Assembly: GCA_963205035.1 (NCBI GenBank)
Contig: CAUJII010000123.1
Span: 1-28,812 of the forward strand
Direction: 5' to 3'
DNA from: Spirochaetota bacterium
GTDB lineage: Bacteria > Spirochaetota > Leptospiria > Turneriellales > Turneriellaceae
DNA length: 28,812 nt
How positions within the stretch are numbered: position 1 is the stretch's first letter; each line of letters starts with the position of its first letter. The position numbers were made by a program, and so were the translations under genes. Below the pieces are notes generated by a model that was not told where the DNA came from, did not search any database, and saw nothing but the letters and a program-made list of their open reading frames with translations. Of this stretch, positions 1-7,610 are shown one piece after another.

Positions 1-97
1 AACCGTCTGGGAGTGATAGCGTGAACCCAAGCGAGTGATTGGGGACGGGGTTAATACACCGAACCCAAGAAGATTCTTTCAGGAGGAGACAAACAAT
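1..97 (+). promoter_or_regulatory. Leader upstream of groES with short direct repeats
   Basis: This is the visible part of the groES 5' region. It holds two copies of GAGTGAT (11-17 and 33-39, start-to-start 22 bp) and two copies of GAACCCAAG (23-31 and 61-69). A strong ribosome binding site, AGGAGGAGA, lies at 81-89. GAGTGAT resembles the right half of the HrcA operator CIRCE (GAGTGCTAA), but no matching left half sits at the required 9-bp spacing inside the window. I cannot identify a -10/-35 promoter here; it may lie before base 1. Confidence 0.3.
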
Positions 98-385
98 ATG
101 GCGATTAAACCATTAGCGGACCGCGTTCTTATCGAAGCGGCACCCGAAAAAGAAGAAAAAATCGGTAGTATCTTTATTCCCGATACGGCAAAGGAAAAGC
201 CCAACGTGGGAGTCGTCGTGGCTGCAGGCCCCGGCAAGGTTACCGACGATGGCAAAACGGTACCGCTTCAAGTGAAAGCGGGTCAAAAAGTGCTCTATGG
301 AAAATATAGCGGCACAGAGATTAAAGAAAACGGTAAGGAGTACCTCATCGTACGCGAGTCGGATATCCTCGCGATCGTAGAGTAA
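98..385 (+). CDS. groES: Co-chaperonin GroES (Hsp10)
   Basis: This encodes the 95-residue lid of the GroEL-GroES folding chamber, a cytoplasmic heptamer that caps GroEL and encloses substrate protein. The sequence opens MAIKPLADRVLIE, followed by the mobile-loop region around residues 20-33 (GSIFIPD, where the hydrophobic tripeptide docks on GroEL). The central VAAGPG and the C-terminal YGKYSGTEI and LIVRESDILAI motifs are typical of the family. The length is normal. The open frame extends upstream to 35, but the ATG at 98 is chosen because AGGAGGAGA sits 8 nt before it and family homology starts there. groEL follows after 16 nt, so the two are co-transcribed. Confidence 0.97.
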   Translation: MAIKPLADRVLIEAAPEKEEKIGSIFIPDTAKEKPNVGVVVAAGPGKVTDDGKTVPLQVKAGQKVLYGKYSGTEIKENGKEYLIVRESDILAIVE

Positions 386-401
386 CTATTAAGGAGAGAA
401 T

Positions 402-2039
402 ATGGCAAAAATGTTAGAATACGACGAAGTTGCGCGTGCGCGCCTCATGGCGGGCATCAACAAATTGGCGAATTCAGTCAAGGTAACGCTGGGGCCACGC
501 GGCCGTAACGTCGTTATCGACAAAAAATTCGGAGCGCCTACAATCACAAAAGACGGTGTGACAGTGGCGAAAGAAATCGAACTGGAAGATGCTTACGAAA
601 ATATGGGAGCGCAGCTCGTCAAAGAAGTTGCAACGAAAACCAACGACATCGCAGGCGACGGTACGACGACGGCGACGATCTTAGCGCAAGCGATTGCGCG
701 CGAAGGGATCAAGAACGTCACTGCGGGCGCAAACCCGATGGACCTCAAGCGCGGCATCGACAAGTCGGTTGAAGAAGTTGTGAAGTATGTCGGCAAGATC
801 GCAGAGAAAGTCGAGAACAAAGACATTGCAGCGGTCGCAACCATCTCTGCAAACAACGACGCCGAAATCGGCAAGCTCATCGCCGACGCGATGGACAAAG
901 TCGGCAAAGACGGAGTCATCACTGTCGAAGAAGCGAAATCAATTGAGACAACCCTCGACACTGTCGAAGGGATGCAATTCGATCGCGGCTATGTCTCCTC
1001 ATACATGGTGACAGACGCCGAGAACATGACAGCGACGCTCGAAAACGCATTTGTCTTGATCTACGACAAAAAAATTAGCGCGGTGAAAGACATCGCTCCC
1101 ATCTTGAACCAAGTGGCTCAAGCGGGCAAACCGCTTCTCATTATCGCAGAGGATCTCGAAGGCGAAGCGCTGGCGACGATTGTGTACAACACCATCCGCA
1201 AAGCGATCAACTGTGTTGCCGTTAAAGCTCCAGGTTTTGGCGATCGCCGTAAAGCGATGCTCGAAGACATTGCAATTTTGACAGGCGGCCAAGTCGTTTC
1301 AGAAGAGTTGGGCCAAAAACTCGAAAGCACAACGATGGAAAATTTGGGCAAAGTCGAGAAGGTGATTGTTGAAAAAGAAAACACCACCATCATCAAAGGC
1401 GGCGGCAAAGACACGGACATCCAGCACCGCATCAAGCAAATCAAAAAGCAAATTGAAGATACGACTTCCGATTACGATCGCGAGAAACTCCAAGAGCGTT
1501 TGGCGAAACTTGCGGGTGGCGTTGCCGTCATCCACGTCGGCGCTGCAACCGAAGTCGAAATGAAAGAGAAAAAAGCGCGTGTCGAAGACGCTCTTTCTGC
1601 AACGCGTTCGGCAGTCGAAGAAGGCATCGTTCCCGGTGGTGGTTTGGCGCTCCTCAAAGCAATCGAAGTCGTTGAGAAACTCAAACTCGAAGGCGACCAA
1701 GAAACAGGACGCAACATCGTGATGCGTGCGCTCGAAGAACCGATGCGTCAAATTGTTTCTAACGCAGGCCTCGAAGGCTCGCTCATCGTGAAACAAGCCA
1801 AAGACGAAAAAGATAATATCGGTTTCAATGCGGCGACACTCAAATGGGAAGACATGCTCATAGCGGGCATTATCGACCCTGCGAAGGTAACGCGTTCTGC
1901 GCTTCAAAACGCAGCTTCGATTTCAGGACTCGTCCTCACCACAGAGTGTGTGATTGCCGACAAGCCTGAGAAGAAAGAACCCATGGGCGGCATGCCTCCT
2001 GGAGGCATGGGCGGAATGGGCGGAATGGGAGACTTTTAA
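402..2039 (+). CDS. groEL: Chaperonin GroEL (Hsp60)
   Basis: This is the 545-residue ATP-dependent chaperonin subunit, which forms the double-ring cytoplasmic folding machine with GroES. Visible hallmarks are VTLGPRGRNVV and TKDGVTVAKEI near the N-terminus, the ATP-binding AGDGTTTAT motif (Asp equivalent to E. coli D87), ARVEDALSATRSAVEEGIVPGGG with the hydrolytic Asp, and a flexible C-terminal tail rich in GGM repeats (residues about 527-543). The length matches the family. Its start has a GGAG ribosome binding site in AAGGAGAGAAT directly upstream. A strong terminator lies about 65 nt downstream, so groES-groEL forms a closed two-gene operon. No active-site loss is seen. Confidence 0.98.
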   Translation: MAKMLEYDEVARARLMAGINKLANSVKVTLGPRGRNVVIDKKFGAPTITKDGVTVAKEIELEDAYENMGAQLVKEVATKTNDIAGDGTTTATILAQAIAREGIKNVTAGANPMDLKRGIDKSVEEVVKYVGKIAEKVENKDIAAVATISANNDAEIGKLIADAMDKVGKDGVITVEEAKSIETTLDTVEGMQFDRGYVSSYMVTDAENMTATLENAFVLIYDKKISAVKDIAPILNQVAQAGKPLLIIAEDLEGEALATIVYNTIRKAINCVAVKAPGFGDRRKAMLEDIAILTGGQVVSEELGQKLESTTMENLGKVEKVIVEKENTTIIKGGGKDTDIQHRIKQIKKQIEDTTSDYDREKLQERLAKLAGGVAVIHVGAATEVEMKEKKARVEDALSATRSAVEEGIVPGGGLALLKAIEVVEKLKLEGDQETGRNIVMRALEEPMRQIVSNAGLEGSLIVKQAKDEKDNIGFNAATLKWEDMLIAGIIDPAKVTRSALQNAASISGLVLTTECVIADKPEKKEPMGGMPPGGMGGMGGMGDF

Positions 2040-2040
2040 T

Positions 2041-2100
2041 TTCCTCCCCCTCCCAGCCTCCCCCGCATGCGGGGGAGGAGCCTGAAAGGCGGAGGGGGAA
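2041..2100. repeat. REP-like GC-rich palindromic intergenic element
   Basis: Just after the groEL stop lies a 22-base perfect palindrome at 2057-2078 (CCTCCCCC arms around GCATGC). A small GCC-TGAAA-GGC hairpin at 2080-2090 follows. The flanks, 2043-2053 (CCTCCCCCTCC) and 2091-2100 (GGAGGGGGAA), can pair around the whole unit. This nested outer-arm/inner-palindrome architecture resembles repetitive extragenic palindromic elements seen in many genomes. Only one copy is in the window, so repetitiveness is inferred, not shown. Alternatively it could be part of a bipartite groEL terminator or a 3' mRNA stabiliser. Confidence 0.45.
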
Positions 2101-2105
2101 ACCTC

Positions 2106-2127
2106 AAGGGCCGAAAGGCCCTTTTTT
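2106..2127 (+). terminator. Intrinsic terminator of groES-groEL
   Basis: A perfect 7-bp stem (AAGGGCC at 2106-2112, GGCCCTT at 2117-2123) closes a GAAA tetraloop and runs straight into T residues to 2127. It ends the chaperonin operon and separates it from the exported-protein block. Confidence 0.9.
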
Positions 2128-2191
2128 GTTGTAAAACCGTAAATCGCTGCGTCTTATGTAGTTAATATCGGCCGTTGCCGATGGAGTAACT

Positions 2192-2935
2192 ATGCGACTT
2201 AAGACGCTTTCACTTTTCATGGTGCTGCTCTGTCTAATTCCAGGGGCACTTACTGCGCAGGGGCGCGGCAAAGCAAAAGCCAAGGCGCAAAAGAAAGCCG
2301 CCGTGGCTCCCGTTGCAGAAGAAAAAAAAGAAGAAATAGATATCCTCAACGCACCGACACATCTGAATAACTATGCGCGGCCGTGGAAGCGCAGCCAGCT
2401 CGATTTAAGAGTGGGGCTTTTGGGCGGTGGGATTATCCCTATCGGGCAAGCGAGCAAAGTGCTTGAAACAGGATGGGGCGGCAGGTTGTGGGCGTCTGCG
2501 GAAACCAGCTTCATCAAGTTACCGAAATCCAAGATTTTTGAAAATACTCTCCTTATATACGAGTTTAGCTACTATGCGGTCAAAGGAACTTCCGTCACGA
2601 GCAAAGTAGGGCAGGATACGGACGCGTACTTTGTGACCAATGCGGGTGCCATCGGTAAGGCTTACGACGTGCCTTTTTCGGCCAAATTTGTCATGCGCTT
2701 CATTCCATATTTCGGCGTAGGGCTGACGAATATTGCCTCCGATACGAAGCTCGTTACCGGGCAAAAAATCCACGCGGTTTCGGGAGACATAATCGCCAAG
2801 TACGGCGTCGCTATGGCGTATGATTTCGACCGCCGCTGGCAGGCTTTAATGACGATTGACCATTATATTTATTTTGAAGAGAAGGTGGGCATGTCGCTCA
2901 GGATCAACTTAGGTGCGACGATGATGATTTTTTAG
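2192..2935 (+). CDS. Putative outer-membrane beta-barrel protein
   Basis: I do not recognise the family of this 247-residue protein. Residues 1-22 form a clear Sec signal peptide (MRLKTLSLFMVLLCLIPG core, probable cleavage after TAQ). A Lys/Ala/Glu-rich, likely disordered segment follows (about 24-50). From about 70 the chain alternates short amphipathic strands with turns, for example LDLRVGLLGGGIIPIG, FVMRFIPYFGVGLTNI and HYIYFEEKVGMSLRIN. It ends in the C-terminal sequence MMIF; a terminal Phe is the usual BAM recognition feature. I infer a small beta-barrel. The start is supported by GGAG at 2183-2186. The groEL terminator lies upstream; the lipoprotein gene begins 94 nt downstream with no obvious terminator between, so they may share a transcript. 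Confidence 0.6.
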   Translation: MRLKTLSLFMVLLCLIPGALTAQGRGKAKAKAQKKAAVAPVAEEKKEEIDILNAPTHLNNYARPWKRSQLDLRVGLLGGGIIPIGQASKVLETGWGGRLWASAETSFIKLPKSKIFENTLLIYEFSYYAVKGTSVTSKVGQDTDAYFVTNAGAIGKAYDVPFSAKFVMRFIPYFGVGLTNIASDTKLVTGQKIHAVSGDIIAKYGVAMAYDFDRRWQALMTIDHYIYFEEKVGMSLRINLGATMMIF

Positions 2936-3029
2936 TCGAGCACAGGTCCCGTTCCAAAATCTCAGGTTTGCACTCTTTGATGTCGTAAATCTAATACGAT
3001 TTGCGTCCAATGAAATTACAGAGGGATTT

Positions 3030-6000
3030 ATGGCAACAAAAATACGCCTATTGATTTGGATATATATTGCGCTTTTTGCGACAGCATGCGGCAAGGTCAC
3101 CAGTAAAGACGATCTGGTCGCTGCTACGCCTAATTCGGGCGTACAAAACCCCAATTCTCCCGAGGGGTCGGTGGCGGGTGCGCCTCCGGCTTATGTCTCC
3201 CACACGCGGATAAACCCCTCGCTTATCGAAGTTGCTTTGACAAAAGAGCTGACCCATGCGACAGCCACCAACACTTCGAATTTTATCTTCAATAACGGAT
3301 TGCAAGCGGTTTCCGTCGCCAAAAAATCGGGTGAACCGACAACGTTGCAAATCACCACAACTACACAACAACAGATTAACTACACGCTGACGATGCTCAA
3401 CTTCGTCACCGTCGAAAGCGTGAGCTTGTCGGGTGTCTTGCAAATTACGTTCGAGGGATTGCCTTCACCTGTCATTACCAGTATCGATTGGAAAGATCCC
3501 GCGATTACAACCAACCCGTTACCGGCATCGGCTTATGGCATCACGCTCTGCCAGCTTGCGAGCGGCTCGGGTTCCGCTTGTACTGCCGCCCCGTTTTACA
3601 ACCGCACATCGCTCTACGGCGTATTGACTGCAGGGAGTGCGGTTGCATACCGTTACAAAATCGATGCGGGTACGTGGTCTGCGGAAGTGCCGATTGCAAC
3701 GCCATTTAATCCCACAGGACTTACCGACGGTTACCATACGATTTATTTTGTCGGCAAGCATTCCGCAGGCTATTGGCAGGCGACAACGGCGAGCGATGTT
3801 TTTACGCTCTCTTACGTACAAGACTCCGCCGCTCCGCAGGCGTACATCGACTCGCTCACCGTTCCCGCAGCGGTGACCGCCTCGACAACTTTTAACGTGC
3901 GCGTCATTGGCACCGACGTTTCGTACTTTCTTTATTGCCTCGACAACGGTTCGACGACGGATTGTTCGACGAGTACCTGGCAAGGTTTATCCGCTGCGCC
4001 TTTGGCAAGTTCCGGGTATGGTTTGCCCCTCGGTATCTATGGCGCAACGCTTCAACCCGGGGCAGCAAAAATTCGCGTGCGCGGCATCGACGCTTCGGGA
4101 AATCTTCAAGCCTCGTATATTGCAGGCGGCGAGTATTCATGGGTTGTCGACACGGGTACTGTCGAAGCGGTCTTCAACACGGCCGACATCGCAGCAATTA
4201 CCACAACAGGGACAACCGCGAGTGTTCACGTTGTCAATTCAGGCGGAGCGGTGAGCTATAAAGGGAAAATCGTTTCCGGCATTGATTGCAATTCGGGTAC
4301 AACGTGGGACCTCTTGCCTGAAATTACGAATCTGACGACGCCAATTACAGCGACCGGTCTCGCAGCCAACGGCGGTTATTATACTGTGTGTGCGATCGGC
4401 AAAAGTTTAGGCAACAACTGGCAAGGCGGTTGGGACGGCGTTCAACCGAGCGCCAGCGTCGTGACAAAACATAGTTGGGTTGTCGACACGACGGCGCCTA
4501 CAGCGCAGATTACTTGGATTACTCCTTACGGATTGCCTTCGGTGACGACCGACACGGCGTACCAATGGCAAGTCTCTACATCCGATGGAGTGACGCATTA
4601 CAAGTACGCTGTTTTGACGGGCGCCGGAACGCCGTGCAGCGGTGCCACGTATAGCGCAGAGACTTCGGTGGTCGATCCGATTGCGTACACCGCTCCTGCA
4701 AGCGGCGTCACAGTTTACAAATTGTGCGTCATAGCGCGCGACGCAGCCGGGAACTACCAAGCGACTTCGAGCGCGTCTTCGTCGGGCGAATGGACCGTCG
4801 ACAAGGAAGCGCCTGCGAACAACCCTTCGTTTGCGAGTTTGTCGCAAAGCGTACGCAGTTTCAGCGTTCCTGTATTAGAGTTCGCCATCGACAATGCAAC
4901 AGCGACATCGGATAGTTATTACTACCGCGTCGAAGTCGACAAGACGACAGCTTTTGCCTCAGCAGATAAAATTATTTTGACTGTCGAAAGCTGCAAAAGC
5001 GAAACGAGCGTCAACTGCCCATCCCTTTTGGCCACGAAGAATTTAACAGTTCCCGTCGATGCATTCACGCAAGGGTCGATGTATGCGCGCATTCAAGCGG
5101 GCGACAAGTTCGGCAATTACCGCAGCGATTTTAGCTCCTCCTCGGCAGAGCACTACGTCGTCGGGAAAATCACCGGCACACTGAAAGATGTTATAGCAGG
5201 CGCTGTCTCCGGCGTTACAGTGCGCATCCTCGACACGGACGGTTCTTCTCTTGCGGCGACTTATAGCGACCGCACGAGTGACGCATTGGGAAATTTTGCG
5301 TTCGACAATGTCCGCACGGCAAAGGCGCGGTACCGCATTTTGGCGGCCCCCTCCGACGGCACGTATTACCCTGCGATGAAGCAAAAGGTGAGCGTGCAAC
5401 CGAAAGGTTCTCTGGGGCTTACGGTCTCCTCTACGGGAAGCTACACCCTTGTTAAGAAAACTTCGGTTTCGCCTCAAAACGTTGTCGCGAAAATCGTCGA
5501 CGGCGACGATGGTTGGGGCCTCGGTTACGCAGAGGTTAAACTCTTAGACTATTCCGGCGCAACGATTGCAAGCGCGCAGAGATCGACTTATACAAATAAC
5601 GCCGCCTTTGCCGATTGCGACGACGTTCCACCCGTTGGTGGGCCGCCGACAAATCTGCCCAAAACAAAGTCGACGAATGCGTCCACGCAAATTGCGCACA
5701 TTTGCGGCGACGTTGTTTTTGCCAATGTAGCTCCCGGAACGTATAGCATCCAAGTGACGGGCAATAGTTGGGCGTCTGGAAATGCCGTTTACAACGATTT
5801 CTCGCAAGAAAACGTCGTTGTGCCCGGGGTCGAAGAATCGCCGTTCTTACTCGTGCGAGGAAATGGTACAAGTCAATCGACAGTTTACGATGGCGTCACG
5901 CATTCGGTGCGCGCAGGGCCGTCGATCAACTCTACTCCCGGCGCGGGTGCCCATGCTCTGGAAATCCAAAGCGGCCCGCTGGCAGGAAAATTTCTTTTTC

Positions 6001-7610
6001 TGCGCGCTGGAAACTCTAACGTGACGCGCGTCTTCCATACCAACGACCGTTCGAGCACCATGGCAGGGCCGAATCTCTCGGGGAATGCGGGCGCAGGAGC
6101 GCATTCTTTCGCCATCGCTTCGGGCCCGCAAGCGGGAAAAATTCTCATCATCCATGGCAATAACTTAACGACAACGTCTCTCTACGACCCCGCAGCCAAC
6201 ACCATGGTTGCAGGGCCTGCACTCAGCGCACAAGCGGGCGCCGGAGCGCATGCTTTTACCATTCCATCGGGCGCGCAGGCGGGCAAGACGCTCGTTATCC
6301 ACGGTCGAGCGACTGCGACGACGTCGCTTTACGACCCCGCGACGCATACGATTGTTGCAGGCCCTGCGCTTTCTGCGAGCGCGAATACCGGCGCTTTTTC
6401 GCGTGCGATTACATCGGGGACGCAATCGGGTAAAGTGCGCGTTGTCTTAGGTAATCTAAACAGCACATCGCTTTACGATCCTGCGACGCATACCTTTGCA
6501 GCGGGTTCGACGCTTTCTGCAAATTCCGGTGATGGCGCAAGCGCATTTGCCGTGACGAGTGGAGTCAATAGCGGCAAAATAATTTTCATCCATGGGGGAG
6601 GAGTGACGACGACATCTCTCTATGACCCCGCGACCGATAGTTTTGGGATTGGCCCTGTGTTGAGCGCAGTGGCAGGCGCAGGCTCGAACTCTTTTAGTAT
6701 TCCCACAGGTGCACAAAAAGGAAAACAATTTGTGGTTTTGGGAGCGGACACGGCGGCGACTTCTCTCTACGACCCCACTACAGGAAATTTTTCCGCCGGA
6801 CTGCCACTCACCAGGCAAGTTAGCGCCGGCGGCTTTACACTGCAACTGACGCGGGTTGCGGCGGGTCGTTTGGCGCTCGTGCGGCAACTCGTGGGCCAAG
6901 ACCTCAAGGTTGTCTTGAGCTGGGGTTCTGGCGACCCTGTCGACCTCGACTTCCACACTGTCGGCACTCTGCCTTCGGGGCAGACTCTCACGAACGTCAA
7001 TGGCGACGATTGCGGTACGGCGAATAATACGCTTTTCCATGTTTGGGCCGCACGCCCCAACGTGGGAATGACCTGGTCGCAACAGTATTCTGCGAAAACG
7101 CGTACGTATATCCAAGGGAACGCATCTTACAATTCGTATAATTATTTCCCCACCTCCCCCGACACAACGACTGCCCTGGTGCAGGACACGAACCGAGGTT
7201 TTGGCCCCGAGGCTATCAACTTTGTCGGGGGCTATACCGACGGCACGTACTGGTTCTCCGTCGTCAACTGGAGCGGTTGGTTTCCTGGTTCCTACAGTGT
7301 CGATAAGGCGAGCCAGCAGTGGGATGTCACAAACGTCGACCTCAAGGTGTACGATGCGACGGGGCTTGCATTCCAAATGAGCGTCGGTGCGCCGCAGGTG
7401 ACTCCCGACTTTACGGAACAGGCGTCGCAGGCCGGTTGTTCCTCGACTACCGATTGGCAGCAGTGCGAACTGTGGCGTGCATTCAAGATGACTGTTTCGG
7501 GTTCGGGGCCTTCGGGGCGCATATTTGAACCGAAAAATGAATTCGTCAATTGGACGGATGCGGGTGGAACTTTCGATCAGAACAAATGTAAAATCGGGGG
7601 TAACTGGTAA
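3030..7610 (+). CDS. Giant modular lipoprotein with Ig-like repeats, Kelch-like propeller and YfaP-like domain
   Basis: This is a 1526-residue exported lipoprotein of unknown function. The signal peptide ends in a relaxed lipobox (FATA-C20). Modules in order: a Big-like domain (about 53-143); Ig-like repeats closing in W-x-VDxxAP linkers (near residues 267, 371, 483 and 588) plus a further module to about 710, most with one cysteine pair; two carboxypeptidase-regulatory/Cna-B-like domains (about 714-800 and 816-935); a seven-blade propeller (939-1280); and a DUF2135/YfaP-like domain (from about 1290, D1305-L-D-F-H and G1392-PE). A Cys-containing tail follows. Excluding the lipid cysteine there are 16 Cys, an even number, suggesting disulfides. 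GAGGG at 3021 supports the start. It overlaps the next lipoprotein gene by one base (TAATG). A surface adhesion or carbohydrate/protein-binding role is inference. Confidence 0.8.
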   Translation: MATKIRLLIWIYIALFATACGKVTSKDDLVAATPNSGVQNPNSPEGSVAGAPPAYVSHTRINPSLIEVALTKELTHATATNTSNFIFNNGLQAVSVAKKSGEPTTLQITTTTQQQINYTLTMLNFVTVESVSLSGVLQITFEGLPSPVITSIDWKDPAITTNPLPASAYGITLCQLASGSGSACTAAPFYNRTSLYGVLTAGSAVAYRYKIDAGTWSAEVPIATPFNPTGLTDGYHTIYFVGKHSAGYWQATTASDVFTLSYVQDSAAPQAYIDSLTVPAAVTASTTFNVRVIGTDVSYFLYCLDNGSTTDCSTSTWQGLSAAPLASSGYGLPLGIYGATLQPGAAKIRVRGIDASGNLQASYIAGGEYSWVVDTGTVEAVFNTADIAAITTTGTTASVHVVNSGGAVSYKGKIVSGIDCNSGTTWDLLPEITNLTTPITATGLAANGGYYTVCAIGKSLGNNWQGGWDGVQPSASVVTKHSWVVDTTAPTAQITWITPYGLPSVTTDTAYQWQVSTSDGVTHYKYAVLTGAGTPCSGATYSAETSVVDPIAYTAPASGVTVYKLCVIARDAAGNYQATSSASSSGEWTVDKEAPANNPSFASLSQSVRSFSVPVLEFAIDNATATSDSYYYRVEVDKTTAFASADKIILTVESCKSETSVNCPSLLATKNLTVPVDAFTQGSMYARIQAGDKFGNYRSDFSSSSAEHYVVGKITGTLKDVIAGAVSGVTVRILDTDGSSLAATYSDRTSDALGNFAFDNVRTAKARYRILAAPSDGTYYPAMKQKVSVQPKGSLGLTVSSTGSYTLVKKTSVSPQNVVAKIVDGDDGWGLGYAEVKLLDYSGATIASAQRSTYTNNAAFADCDDVPPVGGPPTNLPKTKSTNASTQIAHICGDVVFANVAPGTYSIQVTGNSWASGNAVYNDFSQENVVVPGVEESPFLLVRGNGTSQSTVYDGVTHSVRAGPSINSTPGAGAHALEIQSGPLAGKFLFLRAGNSNVTRVFHTNDRSSTMAGPNLSGNAGAGAHSFAIASGPQAGKILIIHGNNLTTTSLYDPAANTMVAGPALSAQAGAGAHAFTIPSGAQAGKTLVIHGRATATTSLYDPATHTIVAGPALSASANTGAFSRAITSGTQSGKVRVVLGNLNSTSLYDPATHTFAAGSTLSANSGDGASAFAVTSGVNSGKIIFIHGGGVTTTSLYDPATDSFGIGPVLSAVAGAGSNSFSIPTGAQKGKQFVVLGADTAATSLYDPTTGNFSAGLPLTRQVSAGGFTLQLTRVAAGRLALVRQLVGQDLKVVLSWGSGDPVDLDFHTVGTLPSGQTLTNVNGDDCGTANNTLFHVWAARPNVGMTWSQQYSAKTRTYIQGNASYNSYNYFPTSPDTTTALVQDTNRGFGPEAINFVGGYTDGTYWFSVVNWSGWFPGSYSVDKASQQWDVTNVDLKVYDATGLAFQMSVGAPQVTPDFTEQASQAGCSSTTDWQQCELWRAFKMTVSGSGPSGRIFEPKNEFVNWTDAGGTFDQNKCKIGGNW
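5844..6869 (+). repeat. Seven ~49-residue Kelch-like propeller repeats within the lipoprotein
   Basis: Residues 939-1280 of the lipoprotein hold seven tandem units averaging 49 residues. The shared pattern is TSLYDPxTxTxxAGPxLS, then AGAGAHxFxIxSG, then xxGKxLxIHG. It matches the order of Kelch-type blades found in bacterial proteins (SAELYDPATGTW, RYGHTA, NGKVLVAGG), but the Kelch double glycine is replaced by HG, LG or RG. Blades 3 and 4 are most alike; blades 1, 2 and 7 are most degenerate, as expected for the closing ends of a propeller. Seven blades suffice for one closed ring. Confidence 0.75.

Noticed and set aside
11..41. CIRCE operator upstream of groES
   Set aside because: Only right-half-like GAGTGAT sequences are visible; the left half TTAGCACTC is not found at the 9-bp spacing.
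1299..1907. 202-codon minus-strand open frame within groEL
   Set aside because: It is a frame shadow of groEL, Phe/Arg-rich, with no family signal.
2968..3000. Promoter before the first lipoprotein gene
   Set aside because: TTGCAC and TAATAC match the consensus in only about three of six positions each, so it is not reported as a feature.
5844..6869. Periodic repeats that could suggest a CRISPR or tandem DNA array
   Set aside because: Period is about 147 bp, in frame, and similarity is at protein level (propeller blades); there are no identical direct repeats with unique spacers.
6456..7376. 306-codon minus-strand open frame inside the first lipoprotein gene
   Set aside because: It is an antisense shadow of the propeller and YfaP-like region; its Arg/Cys/His-rich composition is unlike a real protein.
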